From assembly GCA_016713135.1 (NCBI GenBank), contig JADJPR010000002.1, positions 387,693 through 451,692 of the forward strand: a DNA stretch of 64,000 nt, written 5' to 3'. Below the pieces are notes generated by a model. It was not told the DNA's origin and ran no database searches. It saw only the letters and a list, made by a program, of their open reading frames with translations. Position 1 is the first letter of the stretch. Each line of letters begins with the position of its first letter. The position numbers and the translations under genes were made by a program. The DNA is from Rhodanobacteraceae bacterium. Lineage in GTDB: Bacteria > Pseudomonadota > Gammaproteobacteria > Xanthomonadales > SZUA-5. This document shows positions 9,118 through 17,216 of the stretch, in pieces.

Positions 9118-10776
9118 TCAGCGGCAATGGCGAATTTCGACGCGAACGCCGCTGGCCCGCGCCTTCCACTCAAGGCAAATCCCGACGCGCCGATTGGCGG
9201 GAACGGCGCTGGTGATGACGTGGTTCGCAACCGTCGTGCCGAAACGCGGGTGCCAGGTACTGTCGACCAGACCCAACTGCTCACCCAGCGCCAGGATTGC
9301 CGCGCCAGACGGGGAATCCTGCAGTCGCCCAGGCGCACTGATTCCGATATCCGGATGCAGGTGAAAGCGTGCCTCGCCTTCGACCTGATCGCCCTCCAGC
9401 ATGTCCCACACTTCGAGCGTCCCCGCGGTCAGACGCCATTCCCGGCGATGGATCAGTTTCCGGCCGTCGCGGCAGTAGCCGTCGTGAGCGCACTCGATGC
9501 GAATCGATGAGGCATCGCGCTCGATTTTCAGGCCCAAAGGACGCGCCCGACGGGCGACTCGAAAGCCGCTCCAGACTTCCGACGAATCCAGACCGCCGGC
9601 GATGACCGTGTTATGCGCCGCGGTTCCGCGCTGGCGCAGACGCTCTGCCGAGATTCCGTAGCAACTGGTTCCGCTGTTGACCAGTACCCGTTGACCGGCC
9701 AGCGACAGCTCGAACGAGAGCGTGTCCGCGTGCGCGTGACCCGGCAGGTAGTCCGGGCCTATGCGCGCCACGTCGATCAGGAGCACCGCGGCGCCCAGCT
9801 GCGCACGGATGTACCCCGAATCCGCAAGGTGCGTCAGTTCCGTATCGCACGCACTCCAGGAAACGCCAAGACGCGCTGCATGGTCGAAAAGTTCGGCTGG
9901 CGTCGGCGCGACCCCCATGGCGGCATCATTGAAGAAGGAAATTTCCCCATCGGGGTGGCACATGGCCTCCAGCCAGGCACCCATCCGGCTGGCGACGGCG
10001 CGCCAGCGCGAAACGGTCGCCCGCGGAATGACGCCTGCAAAGGCCCCGGCCAGGTTGATCAGGTCCAGCAGGTCCTCGAATGCCAGCGCGTGATACATCG
10101 GACTGAGCTCGAATTGCCCGCCGTCGGGCAACACCTGCTCATCGAGCTCACGATCCAGGATCGAAAGTCCCGTCGTACGCCAGCGCCCAGCCTCGTCGCC
10201 GTCGAAGTAACAGCCGGCAAACACCAGCGCCTTGGCATTGACGAACAGGTGGTTGCCGAGCAGATGCCACTCCAGGCGGCGCTCCAGCTGGCGCGCCTGC
10301 ACGGCCAGACTGTGAATGGCCTCTGCCGGCAGCGCAAAGCCCGAGAGCGACGCCTTGATCCAGTTGACCATCCGCAGCGAGGTCGGATAAGGCGCCCAAC
10401 CCACGCCCTGTGCCGGGGGATTCCCGGCGATCCAGTGTGCGATCAGGTTGGCATGCCAGTCCCGCCGGCCTGCAGCACCCGTGGCGTTGAGGTCGTCGAA
10501 ATAGTGCAGGTTGTAGCGCAGCAACTCGGAGAGCCGGGGGAACTGCCAGCCCCCTTCGCCATCCAGGTGTACCTCATCCGATGCGAGTTGCCAGTGCGAT
10601 GGACCGATCAGGGAGGGCTCGCGCGCTGCGGGCTCGCACCATGTTGCAACTGCGCGGCGCGCCGGCGCAGGCGCCAGCCTGGGCCTTGGGCGGCGAATGC
10701 GAAACCACAGCCGGCCATACCACTGAACCGGCTTCAGGTGGCGCAAGGTGTGGAAGTAGCGCGAGACCGAGGTCAT
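9118..10776 (-). CDS. Heparinase II/III family protein
   Basis: Polysaccharide lyase-like protein with an (alpha/alpha) toroid followed by a heparinase II/III C-terminal beta domain. Visible signatures: HLKPVQWYGRLWFR at the N-terminus, LRYNLHYFDDLNA, NWIKASLSGFALP, LGNHLFVNAKALVFAG, GGQFELSPMYHALAFEDLLDL, and DYLPGHAHADTLSFELSLAGQRVLVNSGTS-type segments near the start of the C-terminal domain. The start at 10776 (MTSVSRYF) avoids an arginine-rich, probably untranslated extension to 10896. No obvious signal peptide is seen, so location is unclear. Such genes sit in EPS/O-antigen clusters next to the dehydrogenase-MocA fusion found here at 11.6 kb; role is probably trimming or modifying an acidic polysaccharide. 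Length 552 residues. Confidence 0.85.
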   Translation of the reverse strand: MTSVSRYFHTLRHLKPVQWYGRLWFRIRRPRPRLAPAPARRAVATWCEPAAREPSLIGPSHWQLASDEVHLDGEGGWQFPRLSELLRYNLHYFDDLNATGAAGRRDWHANLIAHWIAGNPPAQGVGWAPYPTSLRMVNWIKASLSGFALPAEAIHSLAVQARQLERRLEWHLLGNHLFVNAKALVFAGCYFDGDEAGRWRTTGLSILDRELDEQVLPDGGQFELSPMYHALAFEDLLDLINLAGAFAGVIPRATVSRWRAVASRMGAWLEAMCHPDGEISFFNDAAMGVAPTPAELFDHAARLGVSWSACDTELTHLADSGYIRAQLGAAVLLIDVARIGPDYLPGHAHADTLSFELSLAGQRVLVNSGTSCYGISAERLRQRGTAAHNTVIAGGLDSSEVWSGFRVARRARPLGLKIERDASSIRIECAHDGYCRDGRKLIHRREWRLTAGTLEVWDMLEGDQVEGEARFHLHPDIGISAPGRLQDSPSGAAILALGEQLGLVDSTWHPRFGTTVANHVITSAVPANRRVGICLEWKARASGVRVEIRHCR

Positions 10777-10910
10777 CCAGCACCTGCGCCACCCGCCTGC
10801 CCCGGGCGTGCCACGGCCGGGGCGGCCCGGGCGTCGACACGATTGGCGCGCAGCGGCAACATTGGCGCCATGGAAGTCGCACGCGCCGATCTGCACGAAT
10901 CAACCGAGAG

Positions 10911-11597
10911 ATGAAGAGCGTCCGGCTCGTTCAAGTCTTTTTCCGTGATGACCAGCGGGCGGCACTGGACCCGCTTGCTGTGCCCTACTTCAACGGCACG
11001 CTCGATCCCCTGTACGAAAACCGGATCATCCTCGACCTCCTCGCTGCCCGCGATTACCTTGGCCATGATTTCTGGGGTGTGACTTCGTGGCGGCTGCGCG
11101 AGAAGACCGACCTCACGGTGGCGGCGATCAGCGACGCAATCGGTGCCGATCCCGATGGGGCGAACATCTACATCTACGACAACGAAGCCCGCGGCGACGA
11201 ACTGCAGCGCAATAGCGACAACGCCATTGGTGCGATCCTGCGGCGCCTGCGCGAGATCCATGGGCTGCAGCCGGACGAGCGCTGGGTTCCGGTGCTGCGG
11301 AATTTCTGGCTGGCAGACGGCCCCGCCTGCATCCGCTACCACGCGTTCCTGTCGGCCATGCATGCCAGTCTGAGTGCCGATGAATCCTGCCGGCGACTCC
11401 TGGAAACACACTGGCTGGACCACCGCGGCAGCCGGACCTGCCTGCATCCCTTCGTCTACGAGTACCTGTTCGGCCTGTTCCTGCGCAACAACCCGGACCT
11501 CGAGGTCAGGCACCTCGTCCGCCTGCAACTGCCTGGGCGCGCGGTACGCTGGATGCTCGCCCGCCGGGCCAATGCCGGCCGCCAGCCAGCGGTTTGA
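10911..11597 (+). CDS. Unknown protein of polysaccharide locus
   Basis: 228-residue protein on the opposite strand to its neighbours. The frame is open back to 10581, but that part is arginine-rich and overlaps the heparinase start; the ATG at 10911, after CCGAGAG, begins MKSVRLVQVFFRDDQ. Patterns include LDPLAVPYFN, NRIILDLLAARDYLGHDFWGVTSWRLREKT, ANIYIYDNEARGDELQRN and LHPFVYEYLFGLFLRNN. The LDP...fwGv.S.rl..KT layout recalls uncharacterised proteins found in capsule and O-antigen loci, possibly glycosyltransferase-associated, but I cannot name a family. No membrane segment, signal peptide or nucleotide motif is visible. Its stop is 6 bases from the stop of the convergent dehydrogenase-MocA gene. 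Confidence 0.65.
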   Translation: MKSVRLVQVFFRDDQRAALDPLAVPYFNGTLDPLYENRIILDLLAARDYLGHDFWGVTSWRLREKTDLTVAAISDAIGADPDGANIYIYDNEARGDELQRNSDNAIGAILRRLREIHGLQPDERWVPVLRNFWLADGPACIRYHAFLSAMHASLSADESCRRLLETHWLDHRGSRTCLHPFVYEYLFGLFLRNNPDLEVRHLVRLQLPGRAVRWMLARRANAGRQPAV

Positions 11598-11602
11598 CCG
11601 GT

Positions 11603-13750
11603 TCAAGGTTGCAGTGCAGCAAGCGCGCGCTGCTGCGCTTCGATCGCGATTCGGCTCGATTCGAAAATCTCGTCGGCGGCGATCGGTGACGCCTTGCCCT
11701 CGCGAATGGCCTGGATGAAGGCAGCCGCGCAGGCCTGCTGTCCCTTGTCCTGGCGCCAACTCCCCTGGCTGCCAAAGCCTGCGAAGCCATGCCCCCGCAG
11801 GCTGCGGAAATTGTCGATGCCCAGGACCCGTCCACCGCAATAGACCTCGATGCGCTCCTTGGGGACGCCTCGATGGCCATTGGCCAGGTACTGGATCGTG
11901 GCGATCGATCCATCCTGGTATTGGAGCTGCAACGACACGCTGTCGCGCGTCGCGCCGTCGAGTGCGACCAGGTCCCAGCGCAGGACCCGGTGACCGACCA
12001 GATGGCGCGCCAGGTCGATGAAGTGACATGCTTCGCCAACGATCCGCCCACCGCCAATGCGCAGATCCTGGGTCCAGTGCTCCGGCGGAATCGCGCCAGC
12101 GTTCACCGTGATCGACACGGCTCTTGGCGCCGTCAGACCCGCCAGCAGGGCTTGCGCGCGCTGGACGAGCGGCGCAAACCGCCGATTGAACCCGACCATC
12201 AGCAGCGGCGCAGGATGCTGACCATCGCCCACCAGGGCGGCCTGGATCTGCTCGAGTTCTGCCAGGGTCAGGCACAGTGGCTTTTCGACGAAGACGTGCT
12301 TTCCGGCCCGCAATGCGGCAATCACCTGTGCCGCATGGTCGTTGTGCCGGGTGGCAATCACCACCGCATCATTGTCCTCGGCGGCGATGACGGCCGCGGC
12401 GTCGGTGCCGGCGCGGCGAAACCCGTGCTTGCGTCCGTAATGCGCCGCGCTCACACCCTGTGCGCTGACCAGGGTATCCAGGACGGCGCCGCCCGCGCGC
12501 AGCGCCGGGATCAGCACACGGCCAGCGTAGTTTCCAGCGCCGATGACCGCGAGTCGGCATTGCCCTCCGGGCCGGACTGCCGGCGCGATCCCGGGCCCTG
12601 CGCTGACGAGGTCGACGGTCGTCGCCGGCGCGGCGTCCTCCGGCGGATAGCGCAGGAGAATCCCCAGCGACGGTTCGGGACTCGCCAGCAGTTCATAGGC
12701 CTGGGGGGCATCGGTGAAGGCGAATCGGTGGCTGATCAACGGACCCACGTCGAGGGAACCAGCCGCCATGAGATCGAGCACGGCTTCGAAATTGCGTTGT
12801 TCGGTCCACCGGACGAACCCGATCGGGTAGTCGTGGCCCTGCTCCTCGTAGGCAGGGTCATAGCGTCCGGGCCCGTAGGAGCAACTGACCTGGAAGCTCA
12901 GCTCTTTCTCGTAAAAGTCGGCACGCGAGAGCTCCAGCCCGGTGACACCGACCAGCACGATCCGTCCGCGCTTGCGGCACATCCGGGCGGCCTGGTGCAC
13001 CGGATCGCTGCTCTGGGTGGAAGCCGTCAACAGCACCGCGTCCACGCCCTGTCCGCGCGAGAATCGCTCAGCCGCGGACAGTGCGTCCTCGCCAGCACCG
13101 ACGTTGACGACCACCTCCGCTCCGAACTGTCTTGCCAACGCAAGTCGCGTCGCATCGACATCGATGCCCATCACACGGCAGCCGTTGGCCCTGAGCATCT
13201 GCACCGTCAGCAGGCCAATGAGCCCGAGACCCGTCACCACCACGCATTCGCCCAGCGTGGGCTGCACCAGGCGCACCCCCTGCAAGCCGATCGCCGCAAG
13301 CACGGTGAATGCCGCCTGTTCGTCACTGAGCGCGTCCGGAATGCGGGCGCACAGATTGCCCGACGCGGTCACGATCTCCGCGTGCTTGCCATTGCTGACC
13401 ACACGATCACCCGGCGCGAAGCCTGGAAGGTCGCCCCCACTGGCGAGCACACGGCCGACATTGCAGTAGCCAGGCGCCAGCGGCTGATCGAGCTTGCTGC
13501 GTACCGCATCCACGGTGGCCAGAAGCCCGTCCGTGCGCACCTTTTCGAGCACCATGCGCACCTTGTCGGGCTGCTGGCGCGCCTTGCTGAGCCAGTTCGC
13601 CTTGCCAAAGGCCACCATCATCCTTTCGGTGCCGGCAGATACCAGCGACACGCTGGTGCAGATCAGCAAGCCTCGCGAAGGGACTGCGGGACATGGCACC
13701 TCGACCAGTGTCGTGGTGCCGTCGTTGAGGTTCTGCAGGACTTGTTTCAT
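11603..13750 (-). CDS. Zinc-type dehydrogenase fused to Gfo/Idh/MocA oxidoreductase
   Basis: 715-residue two-domain oxidoreductase. Residues ~1-370 are a medium-chain dehydrogenase: APGYCNVGRVLASGG, FAPGDRVVSNGKHAE, and the NAD(P)-binding VVTGLGLIGLLTVQMLRANG. Residues ~395-715 are Gfo/Idh/MocA: LAVIGAGNYAGRVLIPALRAGG, then the EKP motif in GKHVFVEKPLCLTL, and GGGRIVGEACHFIDLARHLVG. This fusion typically accompanies heparinase-like genes in bacterial polysaccharide clusters, where it probably oxidises or isomerises a nucleotide-sugar; the substrate is unknown. The dehydrogenase half lacks a clear GHE zinc-ligand motif, so catalysis may rest with one half. It is intact and converges with the plus-strand gene at 10.9 kb. 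Confidence 0.85.
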   Translation of the reverse strand: MKQVLQNLNDGTTTLVEVPCPAVPSRGLLICTSVSLVSAGTERMMVAFGKANWLSKARQQPDKVRMVLEKVRTDGLLATVDAVRSKLDQPLAPGYCNVGRVLASGGDLPGFAPGDRVVSNGKHAEIVTASGNLCARIPDALSDEQAAFTVLAAIGLQGVRLVQPTLGECVVVTGLGLIGLLTVQMLRANGCRVMGIDVDATRLALARQFGAEVVVNVGAGEDALSAAERFSRGQGVDAVLLTASTQSSDPVHQAARMCRKRGRIVLVGVTGLELSRADFYEKELSFQVSCSYGPGRYDPAYEEQGHDYPIGFVRWTEQRNFEAVLDLMAAGSLDVGPLISHRFAFTDAPQAYELLASPEPSLGILLRYPPEDAAPATTVDLVSAGPGIAPAVRPGGQCRLAVIGAGNYAGRVLIPALRAGGAVLDTLVSAQGVSAAHYGRKHGFRRAGTDAAAVIAAEDNDAVVIATRHNDHAAQVIAALRAGKHVFVEKPLCLTLAELEQIQAALVGDGQHPAPLLMVGFNRRFAPLVQRAQALLAGLTAPRAVSITVNAGAIPPEHWTQDLRIGGGRIVGEACHFIDLARHLVGHRVLRWDLVALDGATRDSVSLQLQYQDGSIATIQYLANGHRGVPKERIEVYCGGRVLGIDNFRSLRGHGFAGFGSQGSWRQDKGQQACAAAFIQAIREGKASPIAADEIFESSRIAIEAQQRALAALQP

Positions 13751-13845
13751 CAGGACGTGCGGTTGAATGCGGTCATGGGTGGGGCCGAGTAGTCGTGGTG
13801 CCCGGTCGCTTGCGCCACCCGGGGTGCAGCAGGGTTCAGGGCGCG

Positions 13846-14448
13846 CTAGCGCGTGGCAGGGATGTACATCGAGACCAGTTCCTTGAGGCGCGCATCATCG
13901 CAGCGCCGGACCGTCGCCAGCGCCCAGAGATCGAAATACGGCGCCGGCCTGGCGGCCACCTTGATCGCGCCAAACCCGGCCATGAACAGGCTCATGTGCA
14001 GCACTTTGGCAGTGAACCCACAATGGTGGGCCATGTAGCCACGACCATCGGCGATGGCCGATCGGTCCCCATACAGCACATCCATCGGCGAAATCCGCAT
14101 TCCCGGCGCAATCTCTTCCGTCAGCTTGTTTTCGACGATGAGCGCCGCAACCGACTGCAGATCCGGGCAGATGATCACCGCAAATCCATCGGGCTTGAGG
14201 ACCCTGCGAAATTCAGCGAGGGCACGCGGAACCTCGTGCGCGTACAGATGTTCGATGTTGTGGCTTGAATACAGCGCATCGAATGCAGCATCCGGCACCA
14301 CCGACATGTCCGCAATCGATGCAAGGATATCGGGGGAAAGGGCGGTATCGACATCCAGACGCACTTCGGACCATTCCGGGTGACGGCGCCCGATGGTCGT
14401 CTGCTCCCTGGTGGCGTCACCGCAACCGACGTGCAGGAACTTCTTCAT
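13846..14448 (-). CDS. Class I SAM-dependent methyltransferase
   Basis: 200-residue Methyltransf_11-type protein. The start at 14448 gives MKKFLHVGCGDATREQTT and has GAGGAG seven bases before the ATG. SAM motifs: I FLHVGCGD, IV YSSHNIEHLYAHEVPRALAEF and VLKPDGFAVIICPDLQSV. The layout, with very short N-terminus before motif I and the HNIEHL motif, matches methyltransferases that modify sugars or act in glycan loci. It follows the unknown gene at 14588-15358 after a 139-base gap and precedes the dehydrogenase fusion. The substrate cannot be deduced. Confidence 0.8.
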   Translation of the reverse strand: MKKFLHVGCGDATREQTTIGRRHPEWSEVRLDVDTALSPDILASIADMSVVPDAAFDALYSSHNIEHLYAHEVPRALAEFRRVLKPDGFAVIICPDLQSVAALIVENKLTEEIAPGMRISPMDVLYGDRSAIADGRGYMAHHCGFTAKVLHMSLFMAGFGAIKVAARPAPYFDLWALATVRRCDDARLKELVSMYIPATR

Positions 14449-14587
14449 GGCCACTCCTCGAGGCTCCTGGATCATGCTCGGACGGCGTTTTCACGACTAC
14501 CCACGAAGGCGCCGGAAAGCGATCGCAAAGTCGTGAATGCGGCGCAGTCGATCGCCATCGGCCCGACGCAAGCGCTGCGTGGCAAGC

Positions 14588-15358
14588 TCAATCCAGCCAT
14601 TTCACATCTGCCAGGGTGAAGCTGCGACCATCGACGGCGAGCGCCTTCATCGCTCCGCCGCGATTGACTGCCAATTCAGCGAGAAAACGGCTATTCGGCT
14701 CATGCCATCCCGTCGGCGGGCATTGCCGAAAACCAGAATATTCGGGAAGTTCCCGCAGATAATCCGCGCGCGCCATCCAGAAGTTACCCGCGAAATAGGC
14801 AATGCCGATCCTGTCATCATTCAGCAGGCACGGTCCCGCCACATTTTCCGGGCCATCGGCCAGCCGCAGCGCCCAATGGTCTGCATTGGCCAGCAACTGG
14901 TTCATGTGCAGACGCCAGTTCTCGATCTGTGGCTCTGGCGGTCGGTAGCTGACACCTTTTGCATGACAATACAGGATCACCCCATCCGAGCCACGTGCAA
15001 GAGCGTCCACCCGCTCCATCGATGGATGCTCGAACTCATCCATCGCACGGCGCCTGATCTCGGGATGCGCAGACGAACAGGGCCCGGAGCCAGCGCTGGA
15101 TGCGCTGTCCGCCGGGCGGAATCCAACCGTGGCTGCGCGCACTTCCGCGACGATCGCGAGCAGGCGCTGTTCCAGCGACACCCCGGAGAACTGGAAGGTC
15201 CGGCCGGAGGCCGTGGTCAGGACGGGCGCCGGCGGGATCGCCAGGGTGATGTTCAACGAGCGGATACGACGGTTCGGGAGCAGCAGTGCAAGCTGCTCGC
15301 GAACCACCGACTGCCAGTGGTTGACTGCAAGGACGTGATAAACCACATCAATGAGCAT
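14588..15358 (-). CDS. Unknown polysaccharide-locus protein (FAGNFWMARADYL motif)
   Basis: 256-residue protein starting MLIDVVYHVLAVNHWQ at 15358, overlapping the end of the sulfotransferase gene by 11 bases. Patterns such as ILYCHAKGVSYRPP, the stretch IENWRLHMNQLLAN, and YFAGNFWMARADYLRELPEY are shared with uncharacterised proteins in LPS/capsule loci that behave like glycosyltransferases, but no established nucleotide-sugar motif is clear. It shares a transcription unit with the sulfotransferase and an HPr-kinase-like gene, so it probably helps decorate the same product. I do not assign a reaction. Confidence 0.65.
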   Translation of the reverse strand: MLIDVVYHVLAVNHWQSVVREQLALLLPNRRIRSLNITLAIPPAPVLTTASGRTFQFSGVSLEQRLLAIVAEVRAATVGFRPADSASSAGSGPCSSAHPEIRRRAMDEFEHPSMERVDALARGSDGVILYCHAKGVSYRPPEPQIENWRLHMNQLLANADHWALRLADGPENVAGPCLLNDDRIGIAYFAGNFWMARADYLRELPEYSGFRQCPPTGWHEPNSRFLAELAVNRGGAMKALAVDGRSFTLADVKWLD

Positions 15359-16205
15359 CCAGCTCACCTTCGAGATAGCCGAAGCGCCGCATGACATCGC
15401 CGAATTCCGACACCACACGGCCTGCCTGATCGGGCGTCAACGCATCGCGCCAGCCACCCGCCTTTCCCGAGCGGAAGAAGCGCACGGACTGGGCGGGGCG
15501 CTCGGCGAAACCCGTCCGTTGCTCGCTCTCGGCAAGACGCGAGAACGCGCACTGTTCAACCGCACGAGCCACGACCCCGGGCTCCGGGTCAAGACCGATC
15601 GCGCGCAGCACCCGGCCAACGCTGTCCATGGGGTCGGCAAGCATGTCCTCATAGCGCAGGACTTCCACCTTGACCGAGGACTGATCAACCCAGCTCTGGA
15701 CATGCAGGTCCCAGCGTCCCAGCCACTGCGGGAACTGGTCGACATGCGGGACCGCACCACCACTGAGATGCAGGCGATCGTTGACCATCCGGGACAGCGT
15801 CTCCTCGATCCCGAGGCCCAGGTGATGCGCGAACGAGACGCACACATCGCGAGGATCGCGCACGATGTAAATGGCGATCTGGGGGACATCGGCCGGCAGA
15901 ACCGCAGTTCCCAACGCAGGGGATTCGAAGCGATCGTGCACCTTGAGATAGAGCGTGCCCGGCGACTGTCGCGCCATGGTACAGAGCACCCTGGGCCGGA
16001 GCAGGTCCAGTTCCTCACGCCGCAGTTCCGAAGACACCAGTCCGGTCACGCGCTCGAAGGTCTCACGGCGACTGACGATCAGCGAATCGTCGACCGCGTT
16101 CAGAAGCACCGGACCACGGTCGTTGTTGCGGATCTGGCGCAGCAACAGTCGCAGCCAGGTATTCCCCGATTTCGGGTAGGAGGCCAACCACACGATCCCA
16201 CTCAC
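15348..16205 (-). CDS. PAPS-dependent sulfotransferase
   Basis: Transfers sulfonate from PAPS to a hydroxyl or amine. The 5'-phosphosulfate loop YPKSGNTWLRLLLRQ occupies residues ~9-23, and the 3'-phosphate motif RDPRDVCVSFAHH lies near residue 116. The C-terminal RSGKAGGWRDALTPDQAG is the RKGxxGDWK-type loop. At 285 residues it is a normal cytosolic aryl/carbohydrate sulfotransferase. The start ATG overlaps the HPr-kinase-like stop by 4 bases (ATGA) and its end overlaps the next gene. PAPS could come from cysDNC at 0.6-3.4 kb. The acceptor is unknown: either the exopolysaccharide or, given the neighbouring lasso cluster, a peptide or glycan linked to it. Confidence 0.9.
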   Translation of the reverse strand: MSGIVWLASYPKSGNTWLRLLLRQIRNNDRGPVLLNAVDDSLIVSRRETFERVTGLVSSELRREELDLLRPRVLCTMARQSPGTLYLKVHDRFESPALGTAVLPADVPQIAIYIVRDPRDVCVSFAHHLGLGIEETLSRMVNDRLHLSGGAVPHVDQFPQWLGRWDLHVQSWVDQSSVKVEVLRYEDMLADPMDSVGRVLRAIGLDPEPGVVARAVEQCAFSRLAESEQRTGFAERPAQSVRFFRSGKAGGWRDALTPDQAGRVVSEFGDVMRRFGYLEGELDAH

Positions 16206-17134
16206 CGGGCATCCCCTGGAACGAGCAACTGGCGCAAGCTTGTTCCGTAGTCCGCCGAGAGCGGCAATTCGCTGGGGCGATGCACCACGACCGGCTGCGG
16301 CAATCGCGCGAGCGCGGCCAGGATCCTGAACTGGGCTGCCCTTGCGCTGTTGCCAATCGGACCGGCCGGCGATCTCTGAAAGTCACTGAGGGCAGCAAGC
16401 AGCGCTTGCGGCGAGAGCGGGGCCGCAACCGCCCGTGACACATCACACGGATTGAGCAGGCAAACCCTCGCCACCGGGAACTGCTGTGCGCGCGAGGCGG
16501 ACCGAGGCAATGGCGGACGCCGGAATTGCTGCTTGCCGAGGCCGGTCCGAACTGGCCCAACCGGCTCGCCAATGGCATTCCCGGCGTCAGCACCATCCGG
16601 CCAAAGCTTGACCCAGGCCGGCCCTTCTGCCACCCGAATTTCGCCGTCTGCCTCGCGCAGCACCACGACATCGTCGCTGATCACCGGGAACCCCTGGCAA
16701 GCGAGGGTGACCGCCGCGGTGGACTTCCCGGCCATTGCGCCGCCAACCAGCAGCAGCGCACCCATCGGACACAGAACCGCCGCGCCGCGAAGCACCAGCG
16801 CGCCGCTGTGTGCCAGCAGCGAGGGCAGCACGCCGCTGAAGAGCAGCCCATCGGTTTCATTCTCGGGGAGGCCAGACGACACATGCAGCGTCATTGGGGA
16901 CGTCTGCTCCAACCGGCAATCCAGGCCAGGGGGCAGCCACGGCAGCACCGTGCCCCGCGATCCGATGGCACCTGTTTCATGAGGATCGCTCAACTGCAGG
17001 CGCAGATCCACATCCGAACCTTCGGAGACCAGATGGAGTCCCTCCAGCAGACGGTTGCTGCGCAGACGCGCACCGTGAAAGTCGTACGTGAAGCCGGACA
17101 AGGCGCCATCCAGGGTGGTCAGACCCAAAATCAT
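16202..17134 (-). CDS. HPr-kinase-like protein (copy 1)
   Basis: 310-residue protein related to the HPr kinase/phosphorylase ATPase core. LLLVGGAMAGKSTAAVTLA (Walker A at ~131-139) is followed by QGFPVISDDVVVL, the usual GxxxlaDD region. Such stand-alone proteins occur in RiPP and lasso clusters, where paeninodin-type kinases phosphorylate the peptide, and also in capsule loci. It does not sit inside the main lasso operon but 1.8 kb beyond it, on the same strand and separated by the plus-strand OGT-like gene. It is followed with 4-nt overlap by the sulfotransferase. A second homologue lies at 21.3-22.4 kb, so the two may act on different sites or substrates. The start at 17134 is the only clear ATG. 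Confidence 0.7.
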   Translation of the reverse strand: MILGLTTLDGALSGFTYDFHGARLRSNRLLEGLHLVSEGSDVDLRLQLSDPHETGAIGSRGTVLPWLPPGLDCRLEQTSPMTLHVSSGLPENETDGLLFSGVLPSLLAHSGALVLRGAAVLCPMGALLLVGGAMAGKSTAAVTLACQGFPVISDDVVVLREADGEIRVAEGPAWVKLWPDGADAGNAIGEPVGPVRTGLGKQQFRRPPLPRSASRAQQFPVARVCLLNPCDVSRAVAAPLSPQALLAALSDFQRSPAGPIGNSARAAQFRILAALARLPQPVVVHRPSELPLSADYGTSLRQLLVPGDAR

Positions 17135-17216
17135 GCATGAATCAGCGCGGACGTGTCAGGGCCGGTGCAACAACCGATAATCTCGCGCCTGACCAGATGT
17201 CCGCGGCGAGGGCCCC

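Noticed and set aside
11789..13792. 667-codon plus-strand frame opposite the dehydrogenase-MocA gene
   Set aside because: Shadow of the intact minus-strand gene; no recognisable domains.
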